Of a stretch of DNA of 64,000 nucleotides, positions 8,434 through 16,029 are shown in pieces. Below the pieces are notes generated by a model, which had not been told where the DNA came from, searched no databases, and saw only the letters and a list, made by a program, of their open reading frames with translations. Numbering within the stretch: the first letter of the stretch is position 1; every line of letters begins with the position of its first letter. The position numbers and the translations under genes are program-made. This DNA comes from Bacillota bacterium. GTDB taxonomy: Bacteria; Bacillota; Clostridia; Acetivibrionales; JANLFN01. The stretch is from positions 62,001-126,000 of the forward strand of contig JAEZTC010000004.1 of NCBI GenBank assembly GCA_023421675.1. Direction: 5' to 3'.

Positions 8434-8985
8434 ATGTCAAATTTCTCAAGACACTATACTTTATTTTCGCTTTGTGGCTTAAACTGCGGGCTGTGTTCAA
8501 TGCATCTGGACAATTATTGTCCCGGCTGCGGAGGCGGACCCGGCAATCAGCCATGCGCAATTGCAAGATGCAGTCAGCAGCATGGTGGAATTGAATATTG
8601 TTTTTTGTGTGATAAGTACCCTTGTGAAAAATATGACGGCATAGATGCATTTGACTCTTTCATTACCCACCGCAATCAGTTAAAGGATTTTGAGAAAGTC
8701 AAAAAAATAGGACTAGAATGCTATCAATCCGAACTCGAAGAAAAAATGAAAATATTGAAATTCTTATTGGAAAACTATAATGATGGGCGGCGGAAAAGCT
8801 TTTTCTGTATAGCCGTTAATCTTTTGGAGCTACAGGACTTAAAAAACGTAGTTAATGAAATTGAAGAGCGGACAAAACCGGATAGCCCTATCAAGGAAAA
8901 TGCAGCGCTTGCAGCAGAGGTCTTCCAAGCCATGGCAGCCGAGCGGGGTATTGTATTGAAACTGAATAAGAAAACCAAGAAGTAG
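8434..8985 (+). CDS. DUF3795 Cys-rich protein
   Basis: The N-terminal third carries the DUF3795 cysteine pattern: CGLNCGLC, CPGCGGG, then C..C and FLCDKYPC, most likely a metal or Fe-S binding site. The rest is helical and charged. The ATG at 8434 is chosen over one at 8398, because GGGGGAGG lies 7 bases before it and because the earlier start would overlap the DUF1294 gene. Function is unknown. A short stem just after the stop lacks a T-tract, so read-through into the structured block downstream is possible. Confidence 0.85.
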   Translation: MSNFSRHYTLFSLCGLNCGLCSMHLDNYCPGCGGGPGNQPCAIARCSQQHGGIEYCFLCDKYPCEKYDGIDAFDSFITHRNQLKDFEKVKKIGLECYQSELEEKMKILKFLLENYNDGRRKSFFCIAVNLLELQDLKNVVNEIEERTKPDSPIKENAALAAEVFQAMAAERGIVLKLNKKTKK

Positions 8986-9470
8986 GATTACCTATGTCCT
9001 ACCGGTTAGTATCCCTTTACAGTAAAAGGTTTGCATTTAAACACCCACAACGCCGCTGATAAGTGTTTGAAAAACGTTTCGTTTTGCATTCAGTGAAAAA
9101 ATTGACGACGCGAGAAAATGGATCGGATGGACATTTTAGGTGCATGTGAGCCATGGATGGGGAATATGCACCGACCGCCAAAGGAACATTTTTGAACTGT
9201 AAAATGCACAGAAACTTTTTCACAGTGCCCTAGTTGGCCTCTGCGGCGAGCGGCGACTTTTGCGCCGCTTTACGTCGTTGAAAAGACGGCAAAAAGAATT
9301 TGTTTTTGCATCTGAGCAGGATAGCGAAGTTGCATCGTACCGGCTTGAGAACAAGCGAGCAGCTTACAGATGCCGCAGTAGGCTTCCACAGGGGCGAGCC
9401 ATGGAAGGTGGGGTCTGGGGGAAACCGTGGCGGCGAACAGGTTTCGCCCCAGGAAAAGAGATATAAAAGA

Positions 9471-9487
9471 AGGGGTTCAAATCCCTT
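9471..9487 (+). repeat. Orphan tRNA T-arm-like hairpin
   Basis: AGGGGTTCAAATCCCTT has the 5-bp stem, 7-base loop form of a T-arm but belongs to no tRNA. It precedes a shared TTCTATGCATAAAAAA string, a terminator and the minus-strand tRNA-Ser(GGA). Confidence 0.6.
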
Positions 9488-9502
9488 TAGAATTCTATGC
9501 AT

Positions 9503-9538
9503 AAAAAAATACCCTCCCTGTTGGGAAGGTATTTTTTT
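9503..9538. terminator. Bidirectional terminator between structured block and tRNA-Ser
   Basis: ATACCCTCCC pairs with GGGAAGGTAT, flanked by A-run and T-run on both sides, so it can stop the minus-strand tRNA transcript and any plus-strand RNA. Confidence 0.8.
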
Positions 9539-9539
9539 A

Positions 9540-9630
9540 TGGCGGAGAGTCAGGGATTCGAACCCTGGATACCATTGCTGGTATACATGATTTCCAGTCA
9601 TGCGCCCTCGACCAGCTAAGCGAACTCTCC
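9540..9630 (-). tRNA. tRNA-Ser (anticodon GGA)
   Basis: The minus strand begins GGAGAGTT and ends AACTCTCC-complementary GACTCTCC followed by an encoded GCCA end. A long variable arm, the T-loop GGTTCGAATCC and the anticodon loop with GGA identify a class II serine tRNA reading UCC/UCU. Confidence 0.95.
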
Positions 9631-9820
9631 ATCTTTAAAACTGCCGCTTTACTATTTTACATTAGATGATGTGTCTTGTCAATGAAGGATTGAGCCTGCT
9701 TCTTATGAATTTATTGCCATTTGGTAACGTGATTAGGAAAAAACTTGTTATTGTAAAATTAAAATAGTAAAATAGCTTATATGCACGACAAGAACATTAA
9801 TTGCAGGAAGGCGAAGTAAA

Positions 9821-10423
9821 ATGAAGAAAAAGGCAGCAGCAGAAATGACTAAAAAGCAGCGTATAATAAAGGAAGTCATCAGCTGGACAGCAACCATACT
9901 GATAGCAATAGTAATAGCCTTGCTTTTAAACCTGTTTATTATACAGCCTCATGAAGTAATTGGAGATTCAATGCTTCCAAACCTTCATAACGGTAACGTA
10001 GGGATTATTTCAAAATTTCATCATACATTTAATATAATGCCAAATTATAAGGACATTGTAGTAATTGACAGCCGTACAGACCGCAAGCACAATTTCGGTG
10101 ACGACATTTCGGATTCCTTCAGGTACAACATGATAGCAACCAAGCTTTTCGGCCAGGCAAACCATATATACTGGATTAAGAGGGTAATAGGTAAACCGGG
10201 TGATACAATAGAGATTAAATCGAATAAGGTTTACAGAAACGGACAGCTGCTTGATGAGCCTTATATTAATGAACCGATGGAAAATAACCCAGATCAAACC
10301 TGGAATGTGCCTAAAGACAGCATTTTTGTAATGGGTGATAACAGGAATCACAGCTCCGACAGCAGAGTTATAGGCTGTGTTCCAATAAGAAATGTAATGG
10401 GAAAACTACTTATCAAATTTTAA
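9821..10423 (+). CDS. lepB: Signal peptidase I
   Basis: A 200-residue type I signal peptidase (Sip/LepB, S26). It has a cytoplasmic basic N-terminus, one membrane helix (~residues 22-42), the catalytic GDSMLPNL block with Ser50, the WIKRVIGKPGD block with the general-base Lys120, and the GDNRNHSSDSR box near residue 172. It removes signal peptides from exported preproteins on the outer face of the membrane. AGGAAGG precedes the start. A tight terminator follows at once, so it is a single-gene unit. A ~25-residue insert between the Ser and Lys blocks is longer than in the shortest Bacillus enzymes. Confidence 0.95.
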   Translation: MKKKAAAEMTKKQRIIKEVISWTATILIAIVIALLLNLFIIQPHEVIGDSMLPNLHNGNVGIISKFHHTFNIMPNYKDIVVIDSRTDRKHNFGDDISDSFRYNMIATKLFGQANHIYWIKRVIGKPGDTIEIKSNKVYRNGQLLDEPYINEPMENNPDQTWNVPKDSIFVMGDNRNHSSDSRVIGCVPIRNVMGKLLIKF

Positions 10424-10424
10424 A

Positions 10425-10452
10425 ATTAAAAGGGACTTCAAGTCCCTTTAAT
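10425..10452. terminator. Terminator after signal peptidase gene (bidirectional)
   Basis: AAAGGGACT pairs with AGTCCCTTT through a TCA loop. It lies between convergent genes and can serve both. Confidence 0.8.
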
Positions 10453-10455
10453 AAT

Positions 10456-10662
10456 TTAAATCTGTTTACTTTTAAAATAATGATTTCTAACGTCTTCAAG
10501 ACTATATCCATAGCCTGCATTGTTAACAATTGCACAGGTTGTCTTTATTACAAGTTCGGGAGTTATCTTTTTTTCTTGCAGCAGAAACGTAAGATACTCA
10601 AATGTCATATCAAAAAGCTCCTGCCAATCACTAATATCCTTAAAATTTATCACTTTGCCCAT
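10456..10662 (-). CDS. Small hypothetical protein downstream of PilZ gene
   Basis: A 68-residue predicted helical protein that I do not recognise. Its start codon shares one base with the stop of the PilZ gene (TAATG), so it is translationally coupled to it and falls under the same c-di-GMP riboswitch. The convergent terminator lies 4 bases beyond its stop. The mixture of aromatic and charged residues gives no membrane segment or signal peptide. Coupling to a c-di-GMP effector suggests a partner role, which is inference only. Confidence 0.7.
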   Translation of the reverse strand: MGKVINFKDISDWQELFDMTFEYLTFLLQEKKITPELVIKTTCAIVNNAGYGYSLEDVRNHYFKSKQI

Positions 10663-11288
10663 TAAAAATACAAATGCCTCTTAAGCATTTCCTTTTCATT
10701 TGCTAATAGCCTGTCTATATTCTCCTTTATGGAATAAATTGAATTCTTATTTGTAAATAGCAACTGAATACCATATTCATTCCGGCCATAACAGGTTTCT
10801 TTTCTCATAACAATACCACTAACGGTAAAAACACTATGCTCAAAATTTATGTCCAGTTCAATGTTTTCACCAGGATTAAGCTCTGCTTCAGAATAAATTC
10901 TGAAACCATTATAGCTCATATCTTTTACATATGCACAATATTTCCTTTCATTTGAATCATATCTTTTTATGTAACCATAAAGAGAAACCGGGAACCGTTC
11001 ATATTGACGTCTCTCGGTAACTACAAGCACTTTGTCCGGTGATATTGTAATGTTTTTTGAATCCTCCGAGAAGGCAATTATGCTGCCACCGGTTATCTTG
11101 ATATCATCATTCACCTTTATACCGAAAATGACAGGATCACCTTTTGTAATTTCATTGTTCAGTTCTACCGGATCCTTAATTTTTGCAGTAAAAAAATTAT
11201 TAACATCACCGCTTACTATATCACACTTAAGCGGTTTTGTACGTGAATAATGCCTTAAGATTAAATTACTTGAGTTATTATTCTTCAT
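10662..11288 (-). CDS. PilZ-domain c-di-GMP effector protein
   Basis: A 208-residue protein with a YcgR-like N-terminal region and a C-terminal PilZ domain. The c-di-GMP binding residues are present: RRQYER (R-x3-R type motif, ~residues 92-97) and DMSYNG (D/N-x-S-x2-G, ~122-127). Such proteins bind c-di-GMP and act on flagella, exopolysaccharide or other outputs. AGGGAGAT precedes the ATG. A c-di-GMP-I riboswitch lies ~90 bases upstream on the same strand, so the messenger controls both the synthesis and, presumably, the activity of this protein. The 68-residue gene downstream is translationally coupled. Confidence 0.92.
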   Translation of the reverse strand: MKNNNSSNLILRHYSRTKPLKCDIVSGDVNNFFTAKIKDPVELNNEITKGDPVIFGIKVNDDIKITGGSIIAFSEDSKNITISPDKVLVVTERRQYERFPVSLYGYIKRYDSNERKYCAYVKDMSYNGFRIYSEAELNPGENIELDINFEHSVFTVSGIVMRKETCYGRNEYGIQLLFTNKNSIYSIKENIDRLLANEKEMLKRHLYF

Positions 11289-11330
11289 AAGATCTCCCTA
11301 ATTGTTGCATAATAACATTGTGCTTGAGAA

Positions 11331-11362
11331 AACAAAAACCGTAAGTCAACGACATACGGTTT
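11331..11362 (-). terminator. Expression-platform terminator of the c-di-GMP riboswitch
   Basis: On the minus strand AAACCGTA pairs with TACGGTTT (8 bp) and is followed by TTTTTGTTTT. It lies between the aptamer and the PilZ start codon. Confidence 0.8.
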
Positions 11363-11375
11363 AAAAAACTGTTCA

Positions 11376-11465
11376 CCGTGGCAGCCCGACTATCATGGTA
11401 AGATTACTTTAGATTCGTGGCTTTGCGTCCTTATCTTTCAATAAGTTTGCCGTTAACATGTTACA
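11376..11465 (-). promoter_or_regulatory. c-di-GMP-I (GEMM) riboswitch aptamer
   Basis: Read on the minus strand, the segment contains GGCAAAC, a GAAA tetraloop hairpin (CTTATTGAAAGATAAG), the near-invariant GGACGCAAAGCC, a second hairpin arm, and a closing GGGCTGCCAC block, in the order of the class I c-di-GMP aptamer. With the terminator immediately downstream it forms a transcriptional switch for the PilZ gene. The 180 bases upstream of it hold no other gene or clear element. Confidence 0.9.
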
Positions 11466-11650
11466 GGGTTCAATATTAAATTATTTTAAAACATTATGTT
11501 AATCATTCAAATTTACTATATAATTTTAGGTCTCAAGAACTACTATTATTCTACCACTTTATACAAAAAAAGTGAATATTATATCTTTTATTTTTTTATT
11601 TTTCTTTTTGAATAATTACAGCTATTTACATAAAGCTTGACCCAATGTTT

Positions 11651-12499
11651 TCAATCTCCCCCATTCATCCATTCCAGCCAGCCCTCAATCCCATCAGTAC
11701 ATCTTACCTTGATTCTTACATTTCGCACCTGACGGTCTACGTATGCACTCCTGTCTATATCAATAACAGTAAGCTTTTCATTAGGTTTAATTACTTTTGC
11801 AACATCACCTTCACTGTACATATTCAAAGCCCTATTAATATCTTCTTCTTTTTCAAGGTGAATATTACTCATAAACGAACGATGCTGATATTCAACCTCA
11901 TTAAAAAGAATAAGTGTATGGTCATATTCAAGCGGTTTTCCAACGAGCTGTTCCTTTGGAATAAGAACTACTTCACCTTTTTTAAGGTCATAGTAACTTA
12001 GTAATTGTTTATATTTATCCTGGGTTGTGCTGTAATCTGTATAGACTTTACTTTCAAGGCCTATTTCTTTAATAATTCCATATACATCTATTACCTTCTT
12101 AACCCCATCCTTGTCCAACCGGAAAAATATCGCGCAAGGGTCAGCGCTGGGCCCTTCGGCGGTTAAATAAAAATACTCACAAACACCGTCCAAACCGCCG
12201 GGCCAGAAATTTATTCCGGAATTAAGGTTATCGGTACTGCCGGAATACGTATGCTCCTTTGTTCCTGATTTAACAGTTATTTTATAATCATTTAAGTGAT
12301 TATACGAATGTTTTTTACATTCTATTGATATTGGATCAGCTATTTGATCACCATTCAAATCCTTATCCAGATACTTTGCAGTAAAGTAAACAGTTCTTTC
12401 AGGCATCTGATCAGATACTTCTTTAGATTTTGAACTGCAGCCAGATAATAATATAGCTGATACCATGGTTAAAAGTAAAAAATATACCTTCAATTTCAT
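11651..12499 (-). CDS. Lipoprotein with C-terminal SH3-like domain
   Basis: The N-terminus is a lipoprotein signal with lipobox LLSGC (Cys21). A DLNGDQIADP segment near residue 50 resembles a calcium-binding EF/FG-GAP-type loop. The C-terminal ~55 residues (from VAKVIKPNEKLTVIDID to GIEGWLEW) look like a bacterial SH3 domain, typically a peptidoglycan contact. The middle is unrecognised. It stands alone, divergent from the WG-repeat gene. Probable location is the outer face of the membrane; function unknown. Confidence 0.75.
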   Translation of the reverse strand: MKLKVYFLLLTMVSAILLSGCSSKSKEVSDQMPERTVYFTAKYLDKDLNGDQIADPISIECKKHSYNHLNDYKITVKSGTKEHTYSGSTDNLNSGINFWPGGLDGVCEYFYLTAEGPSADPCAIFFRLDKDGVKKVIDVYGIIKEIGLESKVYTDYSTTQDKYKQLLSYYDLKKGEVVLIPKEQLVGKPLEYDHTLILFNEVEYQHRSFMSNIHLEKEEDINRALNMYSEGDVAKVIKPNEKLTVIDIDRSAYVDRQVRNVRIKVRCTDGIEGWLEWMNGGD

Positions 12500-12648
12500 T
12501 GTAATAATCCTCTCTAAATAATAAATTCTATAGTATATGACGAAAAACTGTATTTTTAGTTTCTTTTAAGTTGTAAATTATTCCACATTGGATTATCATG
12601 TTTTATATACTACATTTTAAAATTAAATAATTTTTTAAAGAGGTCATT

Positions 12649-14169
12649 ATGTTAAAAAAACATATAAGAAAAAGTTTATTGTTTATCTTAGTTTTCATTT
12701 TTATTTCAGCAGCATTCAATGTATCTGCCGAGCCGGCAGCACCAACAGGACAAATTCCTGGAGTAAAATATATTATTGGGCCACTGGATTATGATTCTGT
12801 CGAAGACTTTCACGAAGGAATGGCAAAGGTCTATAAAGATTCGAAATTTGGATATATTGACTTGACCGGCAAGGAAGTCGTTAAGCCACAGTACGGCTTT
12901 GCTGGCAATTTCAGTGAAGGTCTGGCAACTGTATCACCTGGTACATATGATGAATTAAGAAAGGGCTACATAGATAAACTGGGACGATTAGTAATAGATT
13001 TTAAGTTTGGTTTTACAAGTAGTTTTCACGAAGGCCTTGCAGCAGTTGATGTCAACTACAATAATTGGGGCTACATAGATAAAACAGGCAAATTAGTAAT
13101 AGATCCGAAATATGGGTTAGCAAACGATTTTCATGAAGGTATGGCTGCTGTAGGAATAAAAAAAGAAGGTTACCGGTTTCCCGATAAATACGGCTATATT
13201 AATAGTAAGGGTGAAGAAGTAATCAAACCGCAATACCGTGATGCCCAACCTTTTATCAATGGCCTCGCCCTTGTTTATAATGAAAATGGATATATATATA
13301 TAAATAAACAAGGTATCGAGGTTAAAAAATACGTTTATAAACAATCGCCAGAGTTTCATGATGGCTTGGCTCTGGTTTCAGATGGCACTAAAATAACATT
13401 TGTAGATACAACCGGCAAAACCGTAATCAATCTTCAAAACAAATATGACAACGTTGGAAATTTTAGTGAAGGTTTGGCCAGTGTAAAAAAGGACAACAAA
13501 TATGGGTATATAGATAAAACCGGTAAAGAGGTTATCCCACTGTCCTTTGATTATGCTGAAGAGTTTAACGAAGGTCTTGCAAAGGTAACTTTGGGCGGGA
13601 AAACGTACTTTATTTCAAGTCCGTTAGACCTCCCCGACAGTTGGGCAAAAGGCTCTGTAAACACGGCTATAGATAAACAGATTGTACCTTTATATATGCA
13701 GTATGGTTATAAGCAAAACATAACCCGAAAAGACTTTGTAACTCTGCTTGTAAATCTGATTAAAGCTAAAACAGGTAATTTAGATGCCTTCCTTAATGAT
13801 AAGAATATTGATATCAAAACAAACCCTTTTAATGATACCAACGACACTAACGCCATAATTGCATACAAGCTTGGAATTGCAGGGGGAGTAGGATACGGCA
13901 ATTTTAATCCCGACGGAGAAATAACCCGCCAGGAAGCAGCTGTCATGCTGGCAAAGACTGCAAAAGCTCTTGGTGTGGACACATCTAACGCATCCAGCCC
14001 TGGATTCTCCGACAATGTAACTATTAAAGATTGGGCCAAAACCTCGGTTGACTTTGTATCGTCTAAATCTGTAATGACAGGTATTGCAGGCAACAAGTTC
14101 GATCCGGCAGGTAAGTGTATAAAAGAGCAGGCATTTGCAATTATTATAAGGTTATTGCAAATATTATAG
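12649..14169 (+). CDS. WG-repeat surface protein with SLH domains
   Basis: A signal peptide (~27 residues, cut after NVSAE-like sequence) is followed by about seven WG (KWG) repeats of ~40 residues, each with F.EG(L/M)A.V and (G/K)YID..GK.V, covering residues 40-325. The C-terminus carries two SLH-type motifs (around residues 400-506) that would anchor it to the wall polymer. GAGGTCATT precedes the start. WG repeats form beta-rich folds found in many secreted proteins, but no enzymatic role is established. It is one of four SLH proteins in the window. The next gene begins 51 bases after the stop. Confidence 0.88.
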   Translation: MLKKHIRKSLLFILVFIFISAAFNVSAEPAAPTGQIPGVKYIIGPLDYDSVEDFHEGMAKVYKDSKFGYIDLTGKEVVKPQYGFAGNFSEGLATVSPGTYDELRKGYIDKLGRLVIDFKFGFTSSFHEGLAAVDVNYNNWGYIDKTGKLVIDPKYGLANDFHEGMAAVGIKKEGYRFPDKYGYINSKGEEVIKPQYRDAQPFINGLALVYNENGYIYINKQGIEVKKYVYKQSPEFHDGLALVSDGTKITFVDTTGKTVINLQNKYDNVGNFSEGLASVKKDNKYGYIDKTGKEVIPLSFDYAEEFNEGLAKVTLGGKTYFISSPLDLPDSWAKGSVNTAIDKQIVPLYMQYGYKQNITRKDFVTLLVNLIKAKTGNLDAFLNDKNIDIKTNPFNDTNDTNAIIAYKLGIAGGVGYGNFNPDGEITRQEAAVMLAKTAKALGVDTSNASSPGFSDNVTIKDWAKTSVDFVSSKSVMTGIAGNKFDPAGKCIKEQAFAIIIRLLQIL

Positions 14170-14170
14170 A

Positions 14171-14180
14171 GGGTTCGAAT
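14171..14180 (+). repeat. Partial T-arm-like sequence
   Basis: GGGTTCGAAT, right after the stop codon of the WG-repeat gene. The 3' stem side is not complementary, so this is the weakest of the orphan T-arm copies. Confidence 0.3.
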
Positions 14181-14220
14181 ACTTTTATAATAAATAAAAA
14201 AAACCAGAGCTGAGGTCAAT

Positions 14221-14700
14221 ATGATAAATTATTATAAAAAGACATTAAAAGAACTTAGTACCGAAGAGATAGTACAGATGATAAATGACGAATCTTCAAA
14301 CTATACTATTGAATTTCTTCAATGTGCCAACGTAGAACTTCATGATAGGGGTGTCTTTAAGGATACAAATGATTCTCAAATGCAGAACCTAAGCAAAAAA
14401 ATTGATGACAGGTTATCAGAAATGAAGCAACACTATACAAAACCTTTATCAGGATACCCTACATTAAGGGTAATAAGCATAATATTTAAATCAATTGCAT
14501 GGTTAGCTTTGTTAATAGGAGCAGCAATAATAATATTGTATATAAAGGATAACGGCCCTAAGCCGGTTAATCTTATTCATTTTATCGGTACTGTAATGAC
14601 ATTTGTGATAAATTATGCAATCTCGGAATTGATACTTCTATTTATGGATATAGCTGATAATTCAAATAGAATTAAAGAACTCCTGCAAAAAAACAAATAA
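14221..14700 (+). CDS. Hypothetical membrane protein (two transmembrane helices)
   Basis: I do not recognise this 159-residue protein. The N-terminal half is helical and acidic (with LSTEEIVQMINDES); two membrane segments follow at about residues 78-105 and 118-142, and a short basic tail ends in QKNK. GAGGTCAAT precedes the ATG. It may be co-transcribed with the WG-repeat gene 51 bases upstream. A terminator lies 35 bases after it, shared with the convergent tRNA. Confidence 0.7.
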   Translation: MINYYKKTLKELSTEEIVQMINDESSNYTIEFLQCANVELHDRGVFKDTNDSQMQNLSKKIDDRLSEMKQHYTKPLSGYPTLRVISIIFKSIAWLALLIGAAIIILYIKDNGPKPVNLIHFIGTVMTFVINYAISELILLFMDIADNSNRIKELLQKNK

Positions 14701-14707
14701 TATAAAT

Positions 14708-14720
14708 AGTTCGAATCCCT
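14708..14720 (+). repeat. Orphan T-arm-like sequence
   Basis: AGTTCGAATCCCT followed by a TTCTATGCATAAAAAA string identical to that after the copy at 9471, then a terminator and tRNA-Ser(CGA) on the minus strand. Confidence 0.5.
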
Positions 14721-14735
14721 TCTGATTTCTATGCA

Positions 14736-14773
14736 TAAAAAACAGGCTAGGTTAAAAACCTAGCCCATTTTTT
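14736..14773. terminator. Bidirectional terminator between hypothetical gene and tRNA-Ser
   Basis: GGCTAGGTT pairs with AACCTAGCC, flanked by A-run and T-run on both sides. Confidence 0.85.
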
Positions 14774-14774
14774 A

Positions 14775-14863
14775 TGGCGGAGAGGGCGGGATTCGAACCC
14801 GCGTGCCGTTTCCGACAAACTGATTTCGAGTCAGCCCCGTTATGACCTCTTCGATACCTCTCC
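14775..14863 (-). tRNA. tRNA-Ser (anticodon CGA)
   Basis: The minus strand begins GGAGAGGT and ends CCTCTCC plus GCCA. The long variable arm, T-loop GGTTCGAATCC and anticodon loop containing CGA identify the serine tRNA reading UCG. Its 3' flank is homologous to that of the tRNA-Ser at 9540. Confidence 0.95.
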
Positions 14864-14976
14864 ATATATAAAGTTGTTTAAGCCAAAGCATTATTGCCAG
14901 ACTGCTGAAATATTATAACACCTTTTGTATACTAAAACAAGTACTCTACAAGCCCATTATACGGTAGCTCCGAATA

Positions 14977-15447
14977 CTATCCTTTTTCCTTCCTTTCCCT
15001 CAGCTGCCTGAAGAAATCTTTTAAAATACCTGAGCATTTTTCTTCAAGGATTCCACAGTCAACCTCTACCCTGTGATTAAATCTATCTACATCAACCACA
15101 TTTATAACAGAACCTGCCGCTCCGGCCTTAGGATCCAGTGCTCCTATATGAAGTTTTTTTATCCTGGACTGGACTATTGCACCTGCACACATAACACATG
15201 GCTCAAGCGTCACATAAATTTCACACTCGTCAAGCCTCCAGTCACCAAGCTTTTTGCAAGCCTTACGAATAGCAGTCATTTCTGCATGAAGTGTAGCGTC
15301 CCCTTTTGACTGCCTTTCATTATGACCTCGCGAAATTACAACTCCATCTTTAACTATAACTGCCCCCACCGGGGCTTCGTCCTTGGAATAAGCCTTCTTG
15401 GCTTCTTTCAGGGCTTGATTCATAAACCATTCGTCAGTATGAAGCAT
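14977..15447 (-). CDS. tadA: tRNA-specific adenosine-34 deaminase
   Basis: A 156-residue zinc deaminase that converts A34 to inosine in tRNA-Arg(ACG). The HAE zinc/catalytic triplet (residues 54-56) and PCVMC (83-87) are intact, as are the GHNERQ and FNHRVEV segments of TadA. GAGAGGG lies before the ATG. It is a single gene; in many clostridia tadA sits near tRNA-Ser genes, as it does here with tRNA-Ser(CGA) 110 bases downstream. Confidence 0.95.
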   Translation of the reverse strand: MLHTDEWFMNQALKEAKKAYSKDEAPVGAVIVKDGVVISRGHNERQSKGDATLHAEMTAIRKACKKLGDWRLDECEIYVTLEPCVMCAGAIVQSRIKKLHIGALDPKAGAAGSVINVVDVDRFNHRVEVDCGILEEKCSGILKDFFRQLRERKEKG

Positions 15448-15576
15448 TAGAACCCTCTCTTGATATTGATCTTTTGAATTATTTAATGCGATTTTGGTCT
15501 TTATTATACAATATTATATTATCATTTGCGTCACCTTAAGGACTAACTTTAATTTTATTTTATTTCAAAACATATA

Positions 15577-15635
15577 TTGACACTTTTATTCTATTCAAGT
15601 AGAATGAGAAATATAGACGTTCTACTGCAGTAGAA
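15577..15635 (+). promoter_or_regulatory. BlaI-type promoter with two operators
   Basis: TTGACA (15577-15582), 17 bases, TAGAAT (15600-15605). Operator 1, ATTCTA-6-TAGAAT (15588-15605), covers the spacer and -10. Operator 2 is a perfect 16-bp palindrome TTCTACTGCAGTAGAA (15620-15635). Their centres are 31 bp apart, about three helical turns, as in BlaI/MecI systems. Confidence 0.8.
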
Positions 15636-15659
15636 TGAATATAATAAAGGAGCGCTCTT

Positions 15660-16019
15660 ATGGAAATCAAACTGTTTGATTCAGAACTAAAAGTAATGGA
15701 TATCTTATGGAAGGAAGGCGATACAACAGCTAAAAGGGTTGCAGAAATCCTTATGGATCAGGTTGGCTGGAGTAAGACGACCACCTATACAGTCATTAAA
15801 AAATGTATTGAGAAAAAAGCGATAGAACGTATAGATCCAAATTTTATATGCCATCCTCTCTTTACAAAAAATCAGGCCAGGGAATTGGAGACAACTGAAC
15901 TTATAAATAAGATGTATGACGGTGCTGCTGATCAGCTTGTAGCGTCGATTTTAGGACGTAAGAATTTATCCGCGGAAGAAATCCAAAAACTCAGGCAGCT
16001 TGTCAACAATCTGAAGTAA
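15660..16019 (+). CDS. BlaI/MecI-family repressor (pair 1)
   Basis: A 119-residue penicillinase-repressor-family protein: an N-terminal winged helix (SELKVMDILWKEGD, then the recognition helix of WSKTTTYTVIKKC) and a C-terminal dimerisation helix region. The family binds palindromic operators and is inactivated by cleavage triggered by its BlaR1-type partner, encoded 10 bases downstream. AAGGAG precedes the ATG. Two operators overlap its own promoter, so autorepression is likely. No beta-lactamase gene is adjacent, so the controlled function may lie elsewhere or be the pair itself. Confidence 0.92.
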   Translation: MEIKLFDSELKVMDILWKEGDTTAKRVAEILMDQVGWSKTTTYTVIKKCIEKKAIERIDPNFICHPLFTKNQARELETTELINKMYDGAADQLVASILGRKNLSAEEIQKLRQLVNNLK

Positions 16020-16029
16020 GGAGGATACT

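Larger units (their letters stand above)
8990..9538 (+). ncRNA. Candidate large structured RNA next to tRNA-Ser
   Basis: This 550-base stretch has no convincing gene and is clearly richer in G+C than its neighbours. It contains many perfect stems: 9039-9044/9063-9068, 9071-9076/9080-9085, 9139-9145/9166-9172, 9250-9255/9263-9268, 9308-9314/9367-9373 enclosing 9343-9347/9352-9356 (loop AGAA), and 9391-9397/9444-9450 enclosing 9398-9404/9425-9431. The last inner stem contains a U-G pair that becomes a C-A mismatch on the other strand, favouring plus-strand transcription. It ends at the terminator at 9503-9538. Large ornate RNAs such as GOLLD or ROOL also sit near tRNAs, but I cannot assign a family. 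Overlapping ORFs look spurious. Confidence 0.45.

Noticed and set aside
9017..9601. Several 60-120 codon frames on both strands across the tRNA-Ser flank
   Set aside because: They run through a tRNA gene, a terminator and perfect hairpins, have no ribosome sites and unusual composition; better explained by a structured non-coding block.
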